From Rhodobium orientis (GTDB taxonomy: Bacteria > Pseudomonadota > Alphaproteobacteria > Rhizobiales > Rhodobiaceae): a stretch of 33,316 nucleotides of DNA. Shown here in pieces: positions 17,433-25,632 of this stretch. The notes beneath the pieces are model-generated. The model ran no database searches. It saw only the letters and a list, made by a program, of their open reading frames with translations, and was not told where the DNA came from. The translations under genes and the position numbers were made by a program. The DNA lies in NCBI RefSeq assembly GCF_003258835.1, contig NZ_NPEV01000055.1:1-33316 (forward strand), given 5' to 3'. Numbering within the stretch: the stretch's first letter is position 1; every line of letters starts with the position of its first letter.

Positions 17433-18866
17433 ATGGCTGGTGAAGCCAAGAGCGGCGGCTACGTCGCCGGCGTGAAAGAGTATCGGGAAACCTACTGGAT
17501 GCCCGATTACACCCCCAAGGACACGGACCTGCTGGCCTGTTTCAAGGTCACCCCGCAGGCCGGCGTCCCGCGCGAAGAGGCGGCTGCGGCCGTGGCCGCG
17601 GAATCCTCGACCGGCACATGGACGACGGTGTGGACCGACCTCCTGACCGATCTGGACTACTACAAGGGCCGCGCCTATGCGATCGAGGACGTGCCGGGCG
17701 ACGACGAGGCCTTCTACGCCTTTATCGCCTATCCCATCGACCTGTTCGAAGAGGGATCGGTGGTGAACGTGTTCACCTCGCTGGTCGGCAACGTCTTCGG
17801 CTTCAAGGCGGTGCGTGCCCTGCGCCTGGAAGATGTGCGCTTCCCGATCGCCTATGTGATGACCTGCAACGGCCCCCCGCACGGCATCCAGGTCGAGCGC
17901 GACATCATGAACAAGTACGGCCGGGCCATGCTCGGCTGCACCATCAAGCCGAAGCTCGGCCTTTCGGCCAAGAACTACGGCCGCGCCGTCTATGAGTGCC
18001 TGCGCGGCGGCCTCGACTTCACCAAGGACGATGAGAACGTCAACTCCCAGCCCTTCATGCGCTGGCGCCAGCGGTTCGACTTCGTCATGGAGGCGATCGA
18101 GAAGGCCGAGGCCGAGACCGGCGAGCGCAAGGGCCACTATTTGAACGTCACCGCGCCGACCCCGGACGAGATGTTCAAGCGGGCCGAATACGCCAAGGAA
18201 CTCGGCGCGCCGATCATCATGCACGACTACATCACCGCGGGCTTTTGCGCCAACACCGGCCTTGCCCAGTGGTGCCGCGACAACGGCGTGCTCCTGCATA
18301 TCCACCGTGCCATGCATGCCGTCATCGACCGCAATCCGCGCCACGGCATCCATTTCCGGGTGCTGACCAAGATCCTGCGGCTGTCCGGCGGCGACCACCT
18401 GCACACCGGCACCGTGGTCGGCAAGCTTGAGGGCGACCGCGCCTCGACGCTCGGCTGGATCGACCTTTTGCGCGAAAGGTACATCAAGGAAGACCGCTCG
18501 CGCGGCATCTTCTTCGATCAGGACTGGGGCGCCATGCCCGGTGCCTTCGCGGTCGCCTCCGGCGGCATCCACGTCTGGCACATGCCGGCGCTGGTCTCCA
18601 TCTTCGGCGACGACGCCGTGCTGCAGTTCGGCGGCGGCACCCTCGGCCACCCCTGGGGCAACGCCGCCGGCGCGGCCGCCAACCGGGTCGCCCTGGAAGC
18701 CTGCGTCGAAGCCCGCAATGAGGGCCGGGTGCTGGAAAAGGAAGGCAAGGACATCCTCACCGACGCCGCCAAGCACAGCCCGGAACTGAAGATGGCGATG
18801 GAGACCTGGAAAGAGATCAAGTTCGAGTTCGACACCGTCGACAAGCTCGACGTCGCCCACCGCTAG
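17433..18866 (+). CDS. cbbL: RuBisCO large subunit, form IA (CbbQ-linked type)
   Basis: This is the catalytic subunit of ribulose-1,5-bisphosphate carboxylase/oxygenase, 477 aa. All key residues are present: K172 and K174 (TIKPKLGL), the carbamylated K198 with D200 and E201 (FTKDDEN), H291 (HIHRAMH), H324 (GGDHLHTG), loop-6 K331 (VVGKLEGD) and S376 (VASGGIH). The numbering is 3 below the spinach enzyme throughout. The overall sequence ([38 protein letters not shown]) is the green-like form IA. With the following cbbS-cbbQ-cbbO and no carboxysome genes it belongs to the IAq branch. GAGGAGAAGG upstream of the ATG is a strong ribosome site, in keeping with high expression. Confidence 0.98.
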   Translation: MAGEAKSGGYVAGVKEYRETYWMPDYTPKDTDLLACFKVTPQAGVPREEAAAAVAAESSTGTWTTVWTDLLTDLDYYKGRAYAIEDVPGDDEAFYAFIAYPIDLFEEGSVVNVFTSLVGNVFGFKAVRALRLEDVRFPIAYVMTCNGPPHGIQVERDIMNKYGRAMLGCTIKPKLGLSAKNYGRAVYECLRGGLDFTKDDENVNSQPFMRWRQRFDFVMEAIEKAEAETGERKGHYLNVTAPTPDEMFKRAEYAKELGAPIIMHDYITAGFCANTGLAQWCRDNGVLLHIHRAMHAVIDRNPRHGIHFRVLTKILRLSGGDHLHTGTVVGKLEGDRASTLGWIDLLRERYIKEDRSRGIFFDQDWGAMPGAFAVASGGIHVWHMPALVSIFGDDAVLQFGGGTLGHPWGNAAGAAANRVALEACVEARNEGRVLEKEGKDILTDAAKHSPELKMAMETWKEIKFEFDTVDKLDVAHR

Positions 18867-18886
18867 CGGGCGATGCGCCCCCTGCC

Positions 18887-18953
18887 CTGCCGGCCCGCGC
18901 CGGCAGCGGCGGCCGGGCACGACCGATCTTTCTTTCCAAAGGGCGCCGCCCTT
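18887..18953 (+). promoter_or_regulatory. Two intercistronic hairpins between cbbL and cbbS
   Basis: The first has a perfect 8-bp stem, CTGCCGGC (18887-18894) with GCCGGCAG (18899-18906), around a CCGC tetraloop. The second pairs AAGGGC (18939-18944) with GCCCTT (18948-18953) and sits about 15 nt before the cbbS ribosome site (GAAGGAAAC, 18968-18976). Neither has a following T-tract. They probably stabilise or process the cbbLS transcript. Confidence 0.5.
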
Positions 18954-18981
18954 GATGAACCGTCTTTGAAGGAAACCGAAA

Positions 18982-19338
18982 ATGAGCGAGATGCAGGACT
19001 ACAAGTCGAGCCTCAGCGACGTTACCAGCCGCAAGTTCGAGACCTTTTCCTACCTGCCGGAGATGGATGACGAGCGCATCCGCAAGCAGGTCGCCTATAT
19101 CGTCTCCAAGGGCTGGAACCCGGCCATCGAGCATGTCGAGCCGGAAAACGCCTTCGACCACTACTGGTACATGTGGAAGCTGCCGATGTTCGGCGAGACC
19201 GACGTCGACCGCATCCTGGCCGAGGTCGAGGCCTGCCACAAGGCCCACCCGGACAACCACATCCGCCTCATCGGCTACGACAACTACCAGCAGACCAAGG
19301 GCGCCGAGATGGTCGTCCGCCGCGGCACCCCGGTCTGA
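18982..19338 (+). CDS. cbbS: RuBisCO small subunit, form IAq
   Basis: This is the 118-aa small subunit that completes the L8S8 enzyme. It begins [20 protein letters not shown], with [22 protein letters not shown] and [13 protein letters not shown] following. Carboxysomal (IAc) small subunits go from DYKxSL almost directly into YETFSYLPP. Here about six extra residues (SDVTSR) intervene, the feature described for the non-carboxysomal, cbbQ-linked IAq branch. GAAGGAAAC precedes the ATG. The gap to cbbL is 115 bp with two hairpins; the gap to cbbQ is 162 bp and holds an inverted repeat. Confidence 0.97.
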   Translation: MSEMQDYKSSLSDVTSRKFETFSYLPEMDDERIRKQVAYIVSKGWNPAIEHVEPENAFDHYWYMWKLPMFGETDVDRILAEVEACHKAHPDNHIRLIGYDNYQQTKGAEMVVRRGTPV

Positions 19339-19364
19339 TCCGGAGCGCTTCGCGCAGACACTTG

Positions 19365-19448
19365 CGTCATTGCGAGCGAAGCGAAGCAATCCAGGGCCTC
19401 ACGCACAGAACTGGATTGCTTCGTCGGCTCCGCCTCCTCGCAATGACG
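19365..19448. repeat. Inverted intergenic repeat, copy 3, inside the cbb operon
   Basis: The arm at 19365-19394 (CGTCATTGCGAGCGAAGCGA then AGCAATCCAG) and the arm at 19411-19448 (CTGGATTGCTTCGTCGGCTC then CGCCTCCTCGCAATGACG) are inverted copies around a 16-nt spacer. The left arm is the reverse complement of the arm shared by copies 2 and 4, with one mismatch. In RNA it would fold into a long hairpin between cbbS and cbbQ. Confidence 0.85.
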
Positions 19449-19500
19449 ATCACCACCAAACAAAGACACCCAAGCCCCAAACCAACCAGCGACCAGACCC

Positions 19501-20313
19501 ATGACCGAGATGTCCATCGACCAGTTTCGCCTGAAAGCCGAGCCCTACTACCGGCCCGTCGGCAATGAGGTCGACCTGTTCGAGGCCGCCTATGCCCGGC
19601 GCATGCCGGTGATGCTGAAGGGCCCGACCGGCTGCGGCAAGTCCCGCTTCGTGGAGTATATGGCGTTCAAGCTCGGCCGGCCGCTGATCACCGTTGCCTG
19701 CAACGAGGACATGACGGCGTCCGACCTCGTCGGCCGCTTCCTCCTCGACAAGGACGGCACCCGCTGGCAGGACGGCCCGCTGACGACCGCCGCCCGCATC
19801 GGCGCCATCTGCTACCTGGATGAAGTGGTCGAGGCGCGCCAGGACACCACCGTGGTGATCCACCCGCTGACCGACTACCGGCGCTGCCTGCCCCTCGACA
19901 AGAAGCAGGAGCTTCTTCAAGCGCATGAGGACTTCCAGCTCGTCATCTCCTACAACCCCGGCTACCAGAGCCTGATGAAGGACCTGAAGCCCTCGACCAA
20001 GCAGCGCTTCGGCGCCCTCGCCTTCGACTATCCGGAGGCCGAGCTTGAGACCGAGATCGTCGCCGCGGAGACCGGCGTCGACAAGGAGATCGCCGGCAAG
20101 CTGGTGCAGATCGCCCACCGCGCCCGCAACCTCAAGGGCCATGGCCTCGACGAGGGCATCTCCACCCGCCTCCTCGTCTATGCCGGCCAGATCATCGCCG
20201 AGGGTGTCGATCCGGTGCTCGCCTGCAAGATGACGCTGGTCACCCCGCTGACCGACGATCCCGACATGCAGGAGACCCTGGAGGCCGCCGTCGCCACCTA
20301 CTTCTTTGCGTGA
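19501..20313 (+). CDS. cbbQ: RuBisCO activase AAA+ subunit CbbQ
   Basis: This is a 270-aa MoxR-type AAA+ ATPase. Walker A is GPTGCGKS (41-48), Walker B is ICYLDE (103-108), and a sensor-like stretch [26 protein letters not shown] follows. In characterised form I systems, CbbQ hexamers with one CbbO remodel inhibited RuBisCO and release tight-binding sugar phosphates. The gene directly follows cbbS, as in other IAq operons. Two starts are possible (ATG 19501 or ATG 19510); both keep all motifs and neither has a strong ribosome site, so expression may depend on read-through past the repeat or on coupling. Confidence 0.95.
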   Translation: MTEMSIDQFRLKAEPYYRPVGNEVDLFEAAYARRMPVMLKGPTGCGKSRFVEYMAFKLGRPLITVACNEDMTASDLVGRFLLDKDGTRWQDGPLTTAARIGAICYLDEVVEARQDTTVVIHPLTDYRRCLPLDKKQELLQAHEDFQLVISYNPGYQSLMKDLKPSTKQRFGALAFDYPEAELETEIVAAETGVDKEIAGKLVQIAHRARNLKGHGLDEGISTRLLVYAGQIIAEGVDPVLACKMTLVTPLTDDPDMQETLEAAVATYFFA

Positions 20314-20342
20314 GGTAAGGCGATGCCGGCACGGGCAGAACC

Positions 20343-22673
20343 ATGACCGTCGACCTTGAGGAGTACCGCGAGACCCTGTCGAAAAAGGCGCCGGAAATCG
20401 CCGACATCCTGACGGCGGTGTTCCCGGATGCGGCGCGCCACATGTCGCCCGCGGGCCTGAAGACCTGGCTTGACGGCGCCCGCGCCCTCGCCGATCTCGG
20501 CCGCGGCGTCAACGTCGTCGAAGCGTTCCTGCGCGAAATGCCGCTGGTCGCCAAGGAATGCGGCGACGACGTCATCGAGGACTGCGTCGTCGCGGCGATG
20601 AAGCTCTCCTCCATGACCTCCGGCGAGATCATCACCCTGCTGATCGAGAGCTTGCCCGTCGCCGCCCGCCGGCTCGGCGACCCGGAACTGCTGCGCGGCT
20701 ATCTCGCCCTCATCCACCAGATTTCGGCCAAGGCCCCGCGGGGCCTCCGGCCCATGCTCGGCATCATCGACGAGCTCCTCGACAAGCTGACGCTCTCCGG
20801 GCTCCGCCGCTGGGCCAATTTCGGCGCCGAGGCGCACCGCCGCGACCTCAATTCGCTGACCGCCTATTTCAGCCTCAGCGCCCCGGACAGCCAGGCAGTC
20901 CTCAGGAAGGAGCGGCGCGGCACGCTCTTCATCAACGTCCAGAGGAAGCTCAACTATTTCCTCCGCGCCCTCTGGGGCCGCGATTTCTTCCTGCGCCCCA
21001 CTGCCGCCGACCATGCCGGGTTCCGGCCCTATATCGAGGATTTCGTGCTCCACCTGCCGGACGCCGTCGACCCGGTCGGCACCACCTCGGGCCTCGACCT
21101 CTTCCGGGCGATGGCCGCGCACCTCGCCTCCCACGTCCATTACACGCGCGAGCGCATTTCCGCGGAGCAACTGACGCCGGCCCAGATGTTCTTCATCGGC
21201 CTCATCGAGGACGCCCGCGTCGAATACCTCGCGATCCGTGACTTCCCCGGCCTGAAACTGCTGTGGCGCGGGCTGCTGTCGCTGGAGCGCGACGACAAGG
21301 TCGAGCACCCCACCGTCGTCGCGCTGGAACGCCTCGCCCTGATGCTGATCGACGAGGCGGTGACGACGGGCGATGCGGACCTTGCTGCACTCGCGGAAAA
21401 ATTCCACGCCGAGATCGCGGTGCGCTGCGAGGACGCCCAGTTCTCCTGGCATCTCGGCCTCGACGTCTTCAACCTCTTTGCCGGCCGGCGCGACGTCCCC
21501 AGCCTTCGCATCCTGGAATCGATCCGCATCCCCTACCGCGACGACAACCGCTACATCTGGGCCTTCGACGAGACCGCTTGGGAGAACGATATAGAGCGCA
21601 TCGCCGGCAGCCGCGCCCAGAAGCGCCGGGTCGTCGGCCTGATGGAGATGGTCAACGAGGTCAACAACGAATTCGCCAGCGACGACGCGGAGGAGATCTG
21701 GCGCCTCACCACCCCCTTCTGGCTCGACCAGGAGGAAATGACCATCAACGAGCTGGAGGGCACCGAGCCGATCTCGGAGCCCTACCACTACCATGAGTGG
21801 GACTATCAGGTTCAGCTCTTCCGCCCCGACTGGGCGACCGTCTACGAGCGCCGCCAGCCCAAGGGCGAGGTCGAGGACATCGAGCGCATCCTCACAGAGC
21901 ACCGGCCCGTCACCCAGCGCATCCGCCAGATCATCGACCTGTTGCAGCCCCAGGGCGTCCAGCGGATTCGCAACATGGAGGACGGCGACGAGATCGACAT
22001 CAACGCCGCGGTCGATGCCATGATCGCCATCCGCATGGGCGACCAGCCGGACCCGCGCATCACCATGCGCAACGTGCTGAAGACGCGCGACCTCGCCGTG
22101 CTCGTCCTCCTGGACCTGTCCGAGTCCACCAACGACGTGGTCGACGATGTCGACGGCAAGACCGTGCTCGACCTCACCCGCGAGGCGACGGCGCTGGTCG
22201 CCACCGCCATCGCCGGCATCGGCGACGCCTTCGCTGTCCACGGCTTTTCGTCCGACAGCCGCCACGACGTGCAGTATTTCCGCTTCAAGGATTTCACCGA
22301 GCGCTTCGACGACGACGCCAAGGCGCGGCTTGCCGGCATGCGCGGCGGGCTCTCCACCCGCATGGGCGCCGCCATGCGCCATGCCGCCCACCATTTGACG
22401 CGCCGCCCCGAACGCCACAAACTGCTGCTGCTGGTCACCGACGGCGAACCGGCCGACATCGACGAGCGCGATCCGCAGCACCTGCGCCACGATACGCGCA
22501 AGGCCGTGGAGGAGCTCTATACCAGGGGCGTCCTCTCCTACTGCCTGACGCTCGACGCCGAGGCCGACGACTACGTGCAGCGCATTTTCGGCATCAACAA
22601 CTACACGATTATCGACAATGTCGAGCGGTTGCCGGAAAAGCTGCCGACGCTGTTCGCCAGTTTGACCAGGTAA
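20343..22673 (+). CDS. cbbO: RuBisCO activase adaptor CbbO (VWA-domain protein)
   Basis: This 776-aa protein has an all-helical N-terminal region. From about residue 580 to the end it has a von Willebrand factor A domain with MIDAS residues in LLDLSEST (DxSxS) and the later VTDGEPADID. In the CbbQO activase, CbbO binds the CbbQ ring, and its VWA domain is thought to contact RuBisCO. A long internal segment (KEERRGTL..YFLRALWGRDFFLRP, in pieces) matches CbbO relatives and the related NorD proteins. The start is the ATG 29 bp after the cbbQ stop. A NorD role is excluded by the cbb context and by the CbbQ partner. Confidence 0.94.
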   Translation: MTVDLEEYRETLSKKAPEIADILTAVFPDAARHMSPAGLKTWLDGARALADLGRGVNVVEAFLREMPLVAKECGDDVIEDCVVAAMKLSSMTSGEIITLLIESLPVAARRLGDPELLRGYLALIHQISAKAPRGLRPMLGIIDELLDKLTLSGLRRWANFGAEAHRRDLNSLTAYFSLSAPDSQAVLRKERRGTLFINVQRKLNYFLRALWGRDFFLRPTAADHAGFRPYIEDFVLHLPDAVDPVGTTSGLDLFRAMAAHLASHVHYTRERISAEQLTPAQMFFIGLIEDARVEYLAIRDFPGLKLLWRGLLSLERDDKVEHPTVVALERLALMLIDEAVTTGDADLAALAEKFHAEIAVRCEDAQFSWHLGLDVFNLFAGRRDVPSLRILESIRIPYRDDNRYIWAFDETAWENDIERIAGSRAQKRRVVGLMEMVNEVNNEFASDDAEEIWRLTTPFWLDQEEMTINELEGTEPISEPYHYHEWDYQVQLFRPDWATVYERRQPKGEVEDIERILTEHRPVTQRIRQIIDLLQPQGVQRIRNMEDGDEIDINAAVDAMIAIRMGDQPDPRITMRNVLKTRDLAVLVLLDLSESTNDVVDDVDGKTVLDLTREATALVATAIAGIGDAFAVHGFSSDSRHDVQYFRFKDFTERFDDDAKARLAGMRGGLSTRMGAAMRHAAHHLTRRPERHKLLLLVTDGEPADIDERDPQHLRHDTRKAVEELYTRGVLSYCLTLDAEADDYVQRIFGINNYTIIDNVERLPEKLPTLFASLTR

Positions 22674-22709
22674 GAAAGCCTGACCAGATGAGAAACGCGG
22701 AGACCGCCG

Positions 22710-23018
22710 GTGAGTGACGAAAAACGCTATGTCGGCATCGACAAGGACATCAATGGCGGCATGACCGACACCGCCAAGATCATCCGCGATGCCTGGGTCT
22801 TCGGCATCATCCCGGAGACCGAGACCTGCGCCGGCTGGAACGCGGCCGGCATCGAGACGTTGTGGGAAAAGGTCAACGCCGAATGGGGCCGCTACGGCTT
22901 TCGCGTCGCCGCCCTGCCGCCGGAATTGCGCGAGCGCTTCGAGCGCATCCAGTCCGGCGCCGTCGCCACGGCAAGAGCCGGCGGCTGGGACCCGGACCGC
23001 GAGATCGCCGAGGACTGA
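22710..23018 (+). CDS. Conserved cbb-operon protein of unknown function
   Basis: This is a 102-aa soluble, acidic protein without signal peptide, membrane segment or cysteine motif; it has a single Cys in ETETCAGWN. Notable segments are YVGIDKDINGGMTDTAKIIRDA, WVFGIIPETETCAGWNAAGIE and the C-terminal helix LPPELRERFERIQSGAV, followed by ARAGGWDPD. I recall very similar short proteins in cbbQO-containing operons of other autotrophs, but know no assigned function. It starts at GTG 22710 with GGAGA just upstream, 36 bp after cbbO, and precedes cbbE. That position suggests a role linked to the activase or to RuBisCO assembly; this is inference. Confidence 0.85.
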   Translation: MSDEKRYVGIDKDINGGMTDTAKIIRDAWVFGIIPETETCAGWNAAGIETLWEKVNAEWGRYGFRVAALPPELRERFERIQSGAVATARAGGWDPDREIAED

Positions 23019-23110
23019 TGCGATGAGCGCGCCCGACCGTCTTTCTCACGTCATCCGCTCTATGGACAAAAACCCGCGATAGACCCGTCACCGACAGAGG
23101 AAACACCGCC

Positions 23111-23809
23111 ATGCCCCAAGGATCGAGCCGCCCGATCGTGATTGCCCCGTCCATCCTGTCCGCCGACTTCGCAAAGCTCGGCGACGAGGTCTGCGCCATC
23201 GACCGCGCCGGCTGCGATTGGGTCCATGTCGACGTCATGGACGGCCATTACGTGCCGAACATCACCATCGGCCCGGCCGTGGTGAAGGCGCTCCGCCCGC
23301 ACACCGATAAGGTCATGGACGTCCACCTGATGATCGCCCCGGCCGATCCCTATCTGGAGGCCTTCGCCGATGCCGGCTCCGATATCATCACCGTCCACGC
23401 CGAGGCCGGCCCCCACCTCGACCGCTCGCTGCAGGTAATCAAGAACCTCGGCAAGAAAGCCGGCGTCTCGCTCAACCCCTCGACCCCGGAAAGCGCCATC
23501 GAATACGTCCTCGACCGCCTCGACCTGATCCTCGTCATGAGCGTCAATCCGGGCTTCGGCGGCCAAGCCTTCATCCCGGCGGTGCTGGAAAAAATCCGCC
23601 GCATCAAGACCATGATCGGCGACCGCCCGATCGACATCGAGGTCGACGGCGGCGTGTCTCCCGATACGGTCGGCCAGGTCACCGAGGCCGGCGCCAACGC
23701 CCTCGTTGCCGGCTCCGCAGTCTTCAAGGGCGGCACGGAAGAGGCCTACAAGGCCAACATCGACGCCATCCGCACCAACGGCCTCGCGGCGCTGGGCAAG
23801 GCGGCTTGA
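23111..23809 (+). CDS. cbbE: Ribulose-phosphate 3-epimerase
   Basis: This enzyme interconverts xylulose-5-phosphate and ribulose-5-phosphate, feeding phosphoribulokinase. The 232-aa TIM-barrel protein shows [16 protein letters not shown], the metal/catalytic stretch [43 protein letters not shown] and [11 protein letters not shown], all family signatures. AGAGGAAA precedes ATG 23111. It is the last gene of the cbb operon; a repeat follows. It could equally be called rpe; I use the operon name. Confidence 0.96.
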   Translation: MPQGSSRPIVIAPSILSADFAKLGDEVCAIDRAGCDWVHVDVMDGHYVPNITIGPAVVKALRPHTDKVMDVHLMIAPADPYLEAFADAGSDIITVHAEAGPHLDRSLQVIKNLGKKAGVSLNPSTPESAIEYVLDRLDLILVMSVNPGFGGQAFIPAVLEKIRRIKTMIGDRPIDIEVDGGVSPDTVGQVTEAGANALVAGSAVFKGGTEEAYKANIDAIRTNGLAALGKAA

Positions 23810-23906
23810 AGCCTCCTCTCCGCGTCATCCCGGCCGGAGCGCAGCGGAGAGACGGGATCTATTGCCCCTCTCCGCGCAGTACGCCGGGTGTCGGTGCGCA
23901 CCGCCC

Positions 23907-24004
23907 CTGGATTGCTTCGCTCCGCTCGCAATGACGCTAACTATTTGATTACAAATAGAACTGGCGTCATTGCGAGGAGGCCGACAGGCCGACGCGGCAA
24001 TCCA
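23907..24004. repeat. Inverted intergenic repeat, copy 4
   Basis: The arm at 23907-23936 is identical to the 30-bp left arm of copy 2, and the arm at 23965-24004 nearly matches its right arm (CGTCATTGCGAGGAGGCCGA start). The spacer contains a further perfect palindrome, CTATTTG-ATTA-CAAATAG (23941-23958), so the whole could form a three-tier hairpin. It lies between the convergent cbbE and PqiA-like genes. Just upstream (about 23821-23860) is another repeat-like word, CGCGTCATCCCGGCCGGAGC, with GACGGGATCT. Confidence 0.85.
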
Positions 24005-24067
24005 TTGGGCGTCGCGACAAGGTAGCCCATCGTGGATTTTCGCACGGTATGACGAGCACCAGCCCCC

Positions 24068-24508
24068 TCACCGCCTCCGCCCATGCAGGATCATCGCCGC
24101 GACGGCAGACGAGATCGTCGCGGCGGAGTAGAACCAGATGCCCGGCAGGGTGACGGCGGCGGCAAGGCCGCTCGTTTTCGCCGCGACGATGGCGAGCGCC
24201 ACCACCATCACGTCCATCATCGACCATTTGGAAACGGCCGACAGCGCTCCGAGCCGCTTGGCCGACGAGCCGCCGACGGCGACGAGAAAGAGCAACAGCA
24301 GCTTCAGCGCCGGGAAGGCGATGGAGAACGCCCCAATAATCACGGCAAGAAACGTGTCGCCTTCGCGATAGAGCGTCTCGACGATCTCGATCAGCGTCGG
24401 CGTTTCCTCGAAGAAGTAGAGCGTCTCGAACCGCACCAGCGGCAGCGTCAGGCCAAGGCCGAAGGAAAACCCGGCGACATAGAGAAGGACGGCGAGGATG
24501 AGGCGCAT
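24068..24508 (-). CDS. Paraquat-inducible protein A-like membrane protein
   Basis: This 146-aa inner-membrane protein has about four hydrophobic segments and the PqiA-domain features AFPALKLLLLFLV and SKWSMMDVMVVALAIVAA, followed by LPGIWFYSAATISS. It is a single-domain version, whereas E. coli PqiA has two, and the Cys-rich ribbon at the front of PqiA is absent. PqiA-type proteins are membrane partners of MCE lipid-transport proteins in some species, but no MCE gene is nearby. I chose ATG 24508, where the hydrophobic N-terminus starts; the open frame upstream to 24676 is not family-like. Confidence 0.82.
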   Translation of the reverse strand: MRLILAVLLYVAGFSFGLGLTLPLVRFETLYFFEETPTLIEIVETLYREGDTFLAVIIGAFSIAFPALKLLLLFLVAVGGSSAKRLGALSAVSKWSMMDVMVVALAIVAAKTSGLAAAVTLPGIWFYSAATISSAVAAMILHGRRR

Positions 24509-24690
24509 GGGCAGATGGCGTCCGGTCGTCTCCGGCCCGGCCGGATGATCCGGGCACCACTCCCTCCTAGATGTGCCGAACGGGCAACGAACGCAACCGC
24601 GCCCGGCGCCGCCCTTTCCGGCCTTGCCAGAATGCGGCCCCCATGGGACACAGGCGAAGCATTCCAAAAGCCGCAAAGGTCGCCAAAAAA

Positions 24691-25632
24691 ATGTCCACCG
24701 GCACCCACGAATACGCCGCCGATCCGCGCAATGCGGACATCCTGATTTCGCTGAACGGCCGGCTGGTGCCGCGGGCCGAGGCGGTCGTCTCGGTGTTCGA
24801 TTCCGGCTTCATCCTCGGCGACGGCGTCTGGGAGGGATTGCGGGTCGTCGACGGCGGCATCGCGTTCCTCGATGAGCATCTCGACCGGCTCTTCGAGGGC
24901 GCCAAGGCGCTCGACATGGAGATCGGCCTTTCCCGCGACGAGCTGACGGCGCGGCTCTATGAGTGCCTGGAAGCCAACGGCATGACCGACCACGTCCATA
25001 TCCGTCTGATGGTGACCCGCGGAGAAAAGGCAACGCCCTACCAGGACCCGCGCATCACCATCGGCCCGCCGACCGTCGTCATCATCCCGGAATACAAGGA
25101 GCCGACGCCGGAGGTCACGAAGAACGGCGTGCGGCTCTTCACCGTCCATGTGCGGCGCACCGCGCCCGACATGCAGGACCAGAAGATCAACTCTCATTCC
25201 AAGCTGAACTGCATCCAGGCCTGCATCCAGGCGACCAAGGCCGGCGCCGACGAGGGCCTGATGCTCGACCCGGACGGCTGCGTCGCCACCTGCAACTCCA
25301 CCCACTTCTTCATCGTCAGGAAAGGCGAGCTCTGGACCTCCGACGGCACCTACTGCCTCGGCGGCATCACCCGCGGCAACGTCCTCACCGTTTCCCGCAA
25401 CGCCGGCATCCCGACCTTCGAAAAGCGCTTTTCCCTGGTCGACGTCTACGGCGCCGACGAGGCTTTTGTGACCGGCACCTTCGCCGGCCTCGTCCCGGTC
25501 GTGGAGGTCGATGGCAGGACCATCGGCGACGGCAAAAGGGCCGACGACGGCGACGCCGCCGGCCCGGTCACCCGCCGCCTCCGGACCCTCTACAAGGACT
25601 ATGCCCGTGCCAGCGCCAAGCGGGCGAGCTGA
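24691..25632 (+). CDS. Class IV (branched-chain / D-amino acid type) aminotransferase
   Basis: This is a 313-aa PLP fold-type IV protein. It has ILISLNGRLVPRAEAVVSVF and DSGFILGDGVWEGLRV near the front, then HIRLMVTRG, the likely PLP lysine K171 in NSHSKLNCIQ, and GGITRGNVL near the phosphate site. At the place where IlvE-type enzymes have a Glu that contacts the PLP ring nitrogen, this protein has Thr (around T200 in CVATCNSTHFF). It could make amino acids or act on another amine or keto acid; the substrate cannot be read. An in-frame ATG at 24643 would add 16 residues. The ABC gene begins inside its last codons. Confidence 0.85.
   Translation: MSTGTHEYAADPRNADILISLNGRLVPRAEAVVSVFDSGFILGDGVWEGLRVVDGGIAFLDEHLDRLFEGAKALDMEIGLSRDELTARLYECLEANGMTDHVHIRLMVTRGEKATPYQDPRITIGPPTVVIIPEYKEPTPEVTKNGVRLFTVHVRRTAPDMQDQKINSHSKLNCIQACIQATKAGADEGLMLDPDGCVATCNSTHFFIVRKGELWTSDGTYCLGGITRGNVLTVSRNAGIPTFEKRFSLVDVYGADEAFVTGTFAGLVPVVEVDGRTIGDGKRADDGDAAGPVTRRLRTLYKDYARASAKRAS

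Noticed and set aside
16164-18920. 918-codon open frame on the minus strand opposite cbbA and cbbL
   Set aside because: It is antisense to two highly conserved genes, has a low-complexity Arg/Gly/Asp/Val-rich translation with no domain, and is the usual stop-free shadow in GC-rich DNA.
17433-19338. Carboxysome-type form IAc RuBisCO
   Set aside because: No csoS2, csoS1 or csoSCA genes follow; cbbQ and cbbO do, and CbbS has the six-residue IAq insertion.
20298-22490. 730-codon open frame opposite cbbO
   Set aside because: Same kind of high-GC antisense shadow; cbbO on the plus strand has clear VWA motifs.
23023-23082. 19-codon ORF between the 102-aa gene and cbbE ([19 protein letters not shown])
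   Set aside because: It has no clear ribosome site and no known family; probably chance, though a leader peptide cannot be excluded.
10928-24004. Repeats considered as CRISPR or insertion-sequence remnants
   Set aside because: There are only single inverted pairs separated by kilobases, with no regular spacers and no cas or transposase gene nearby.
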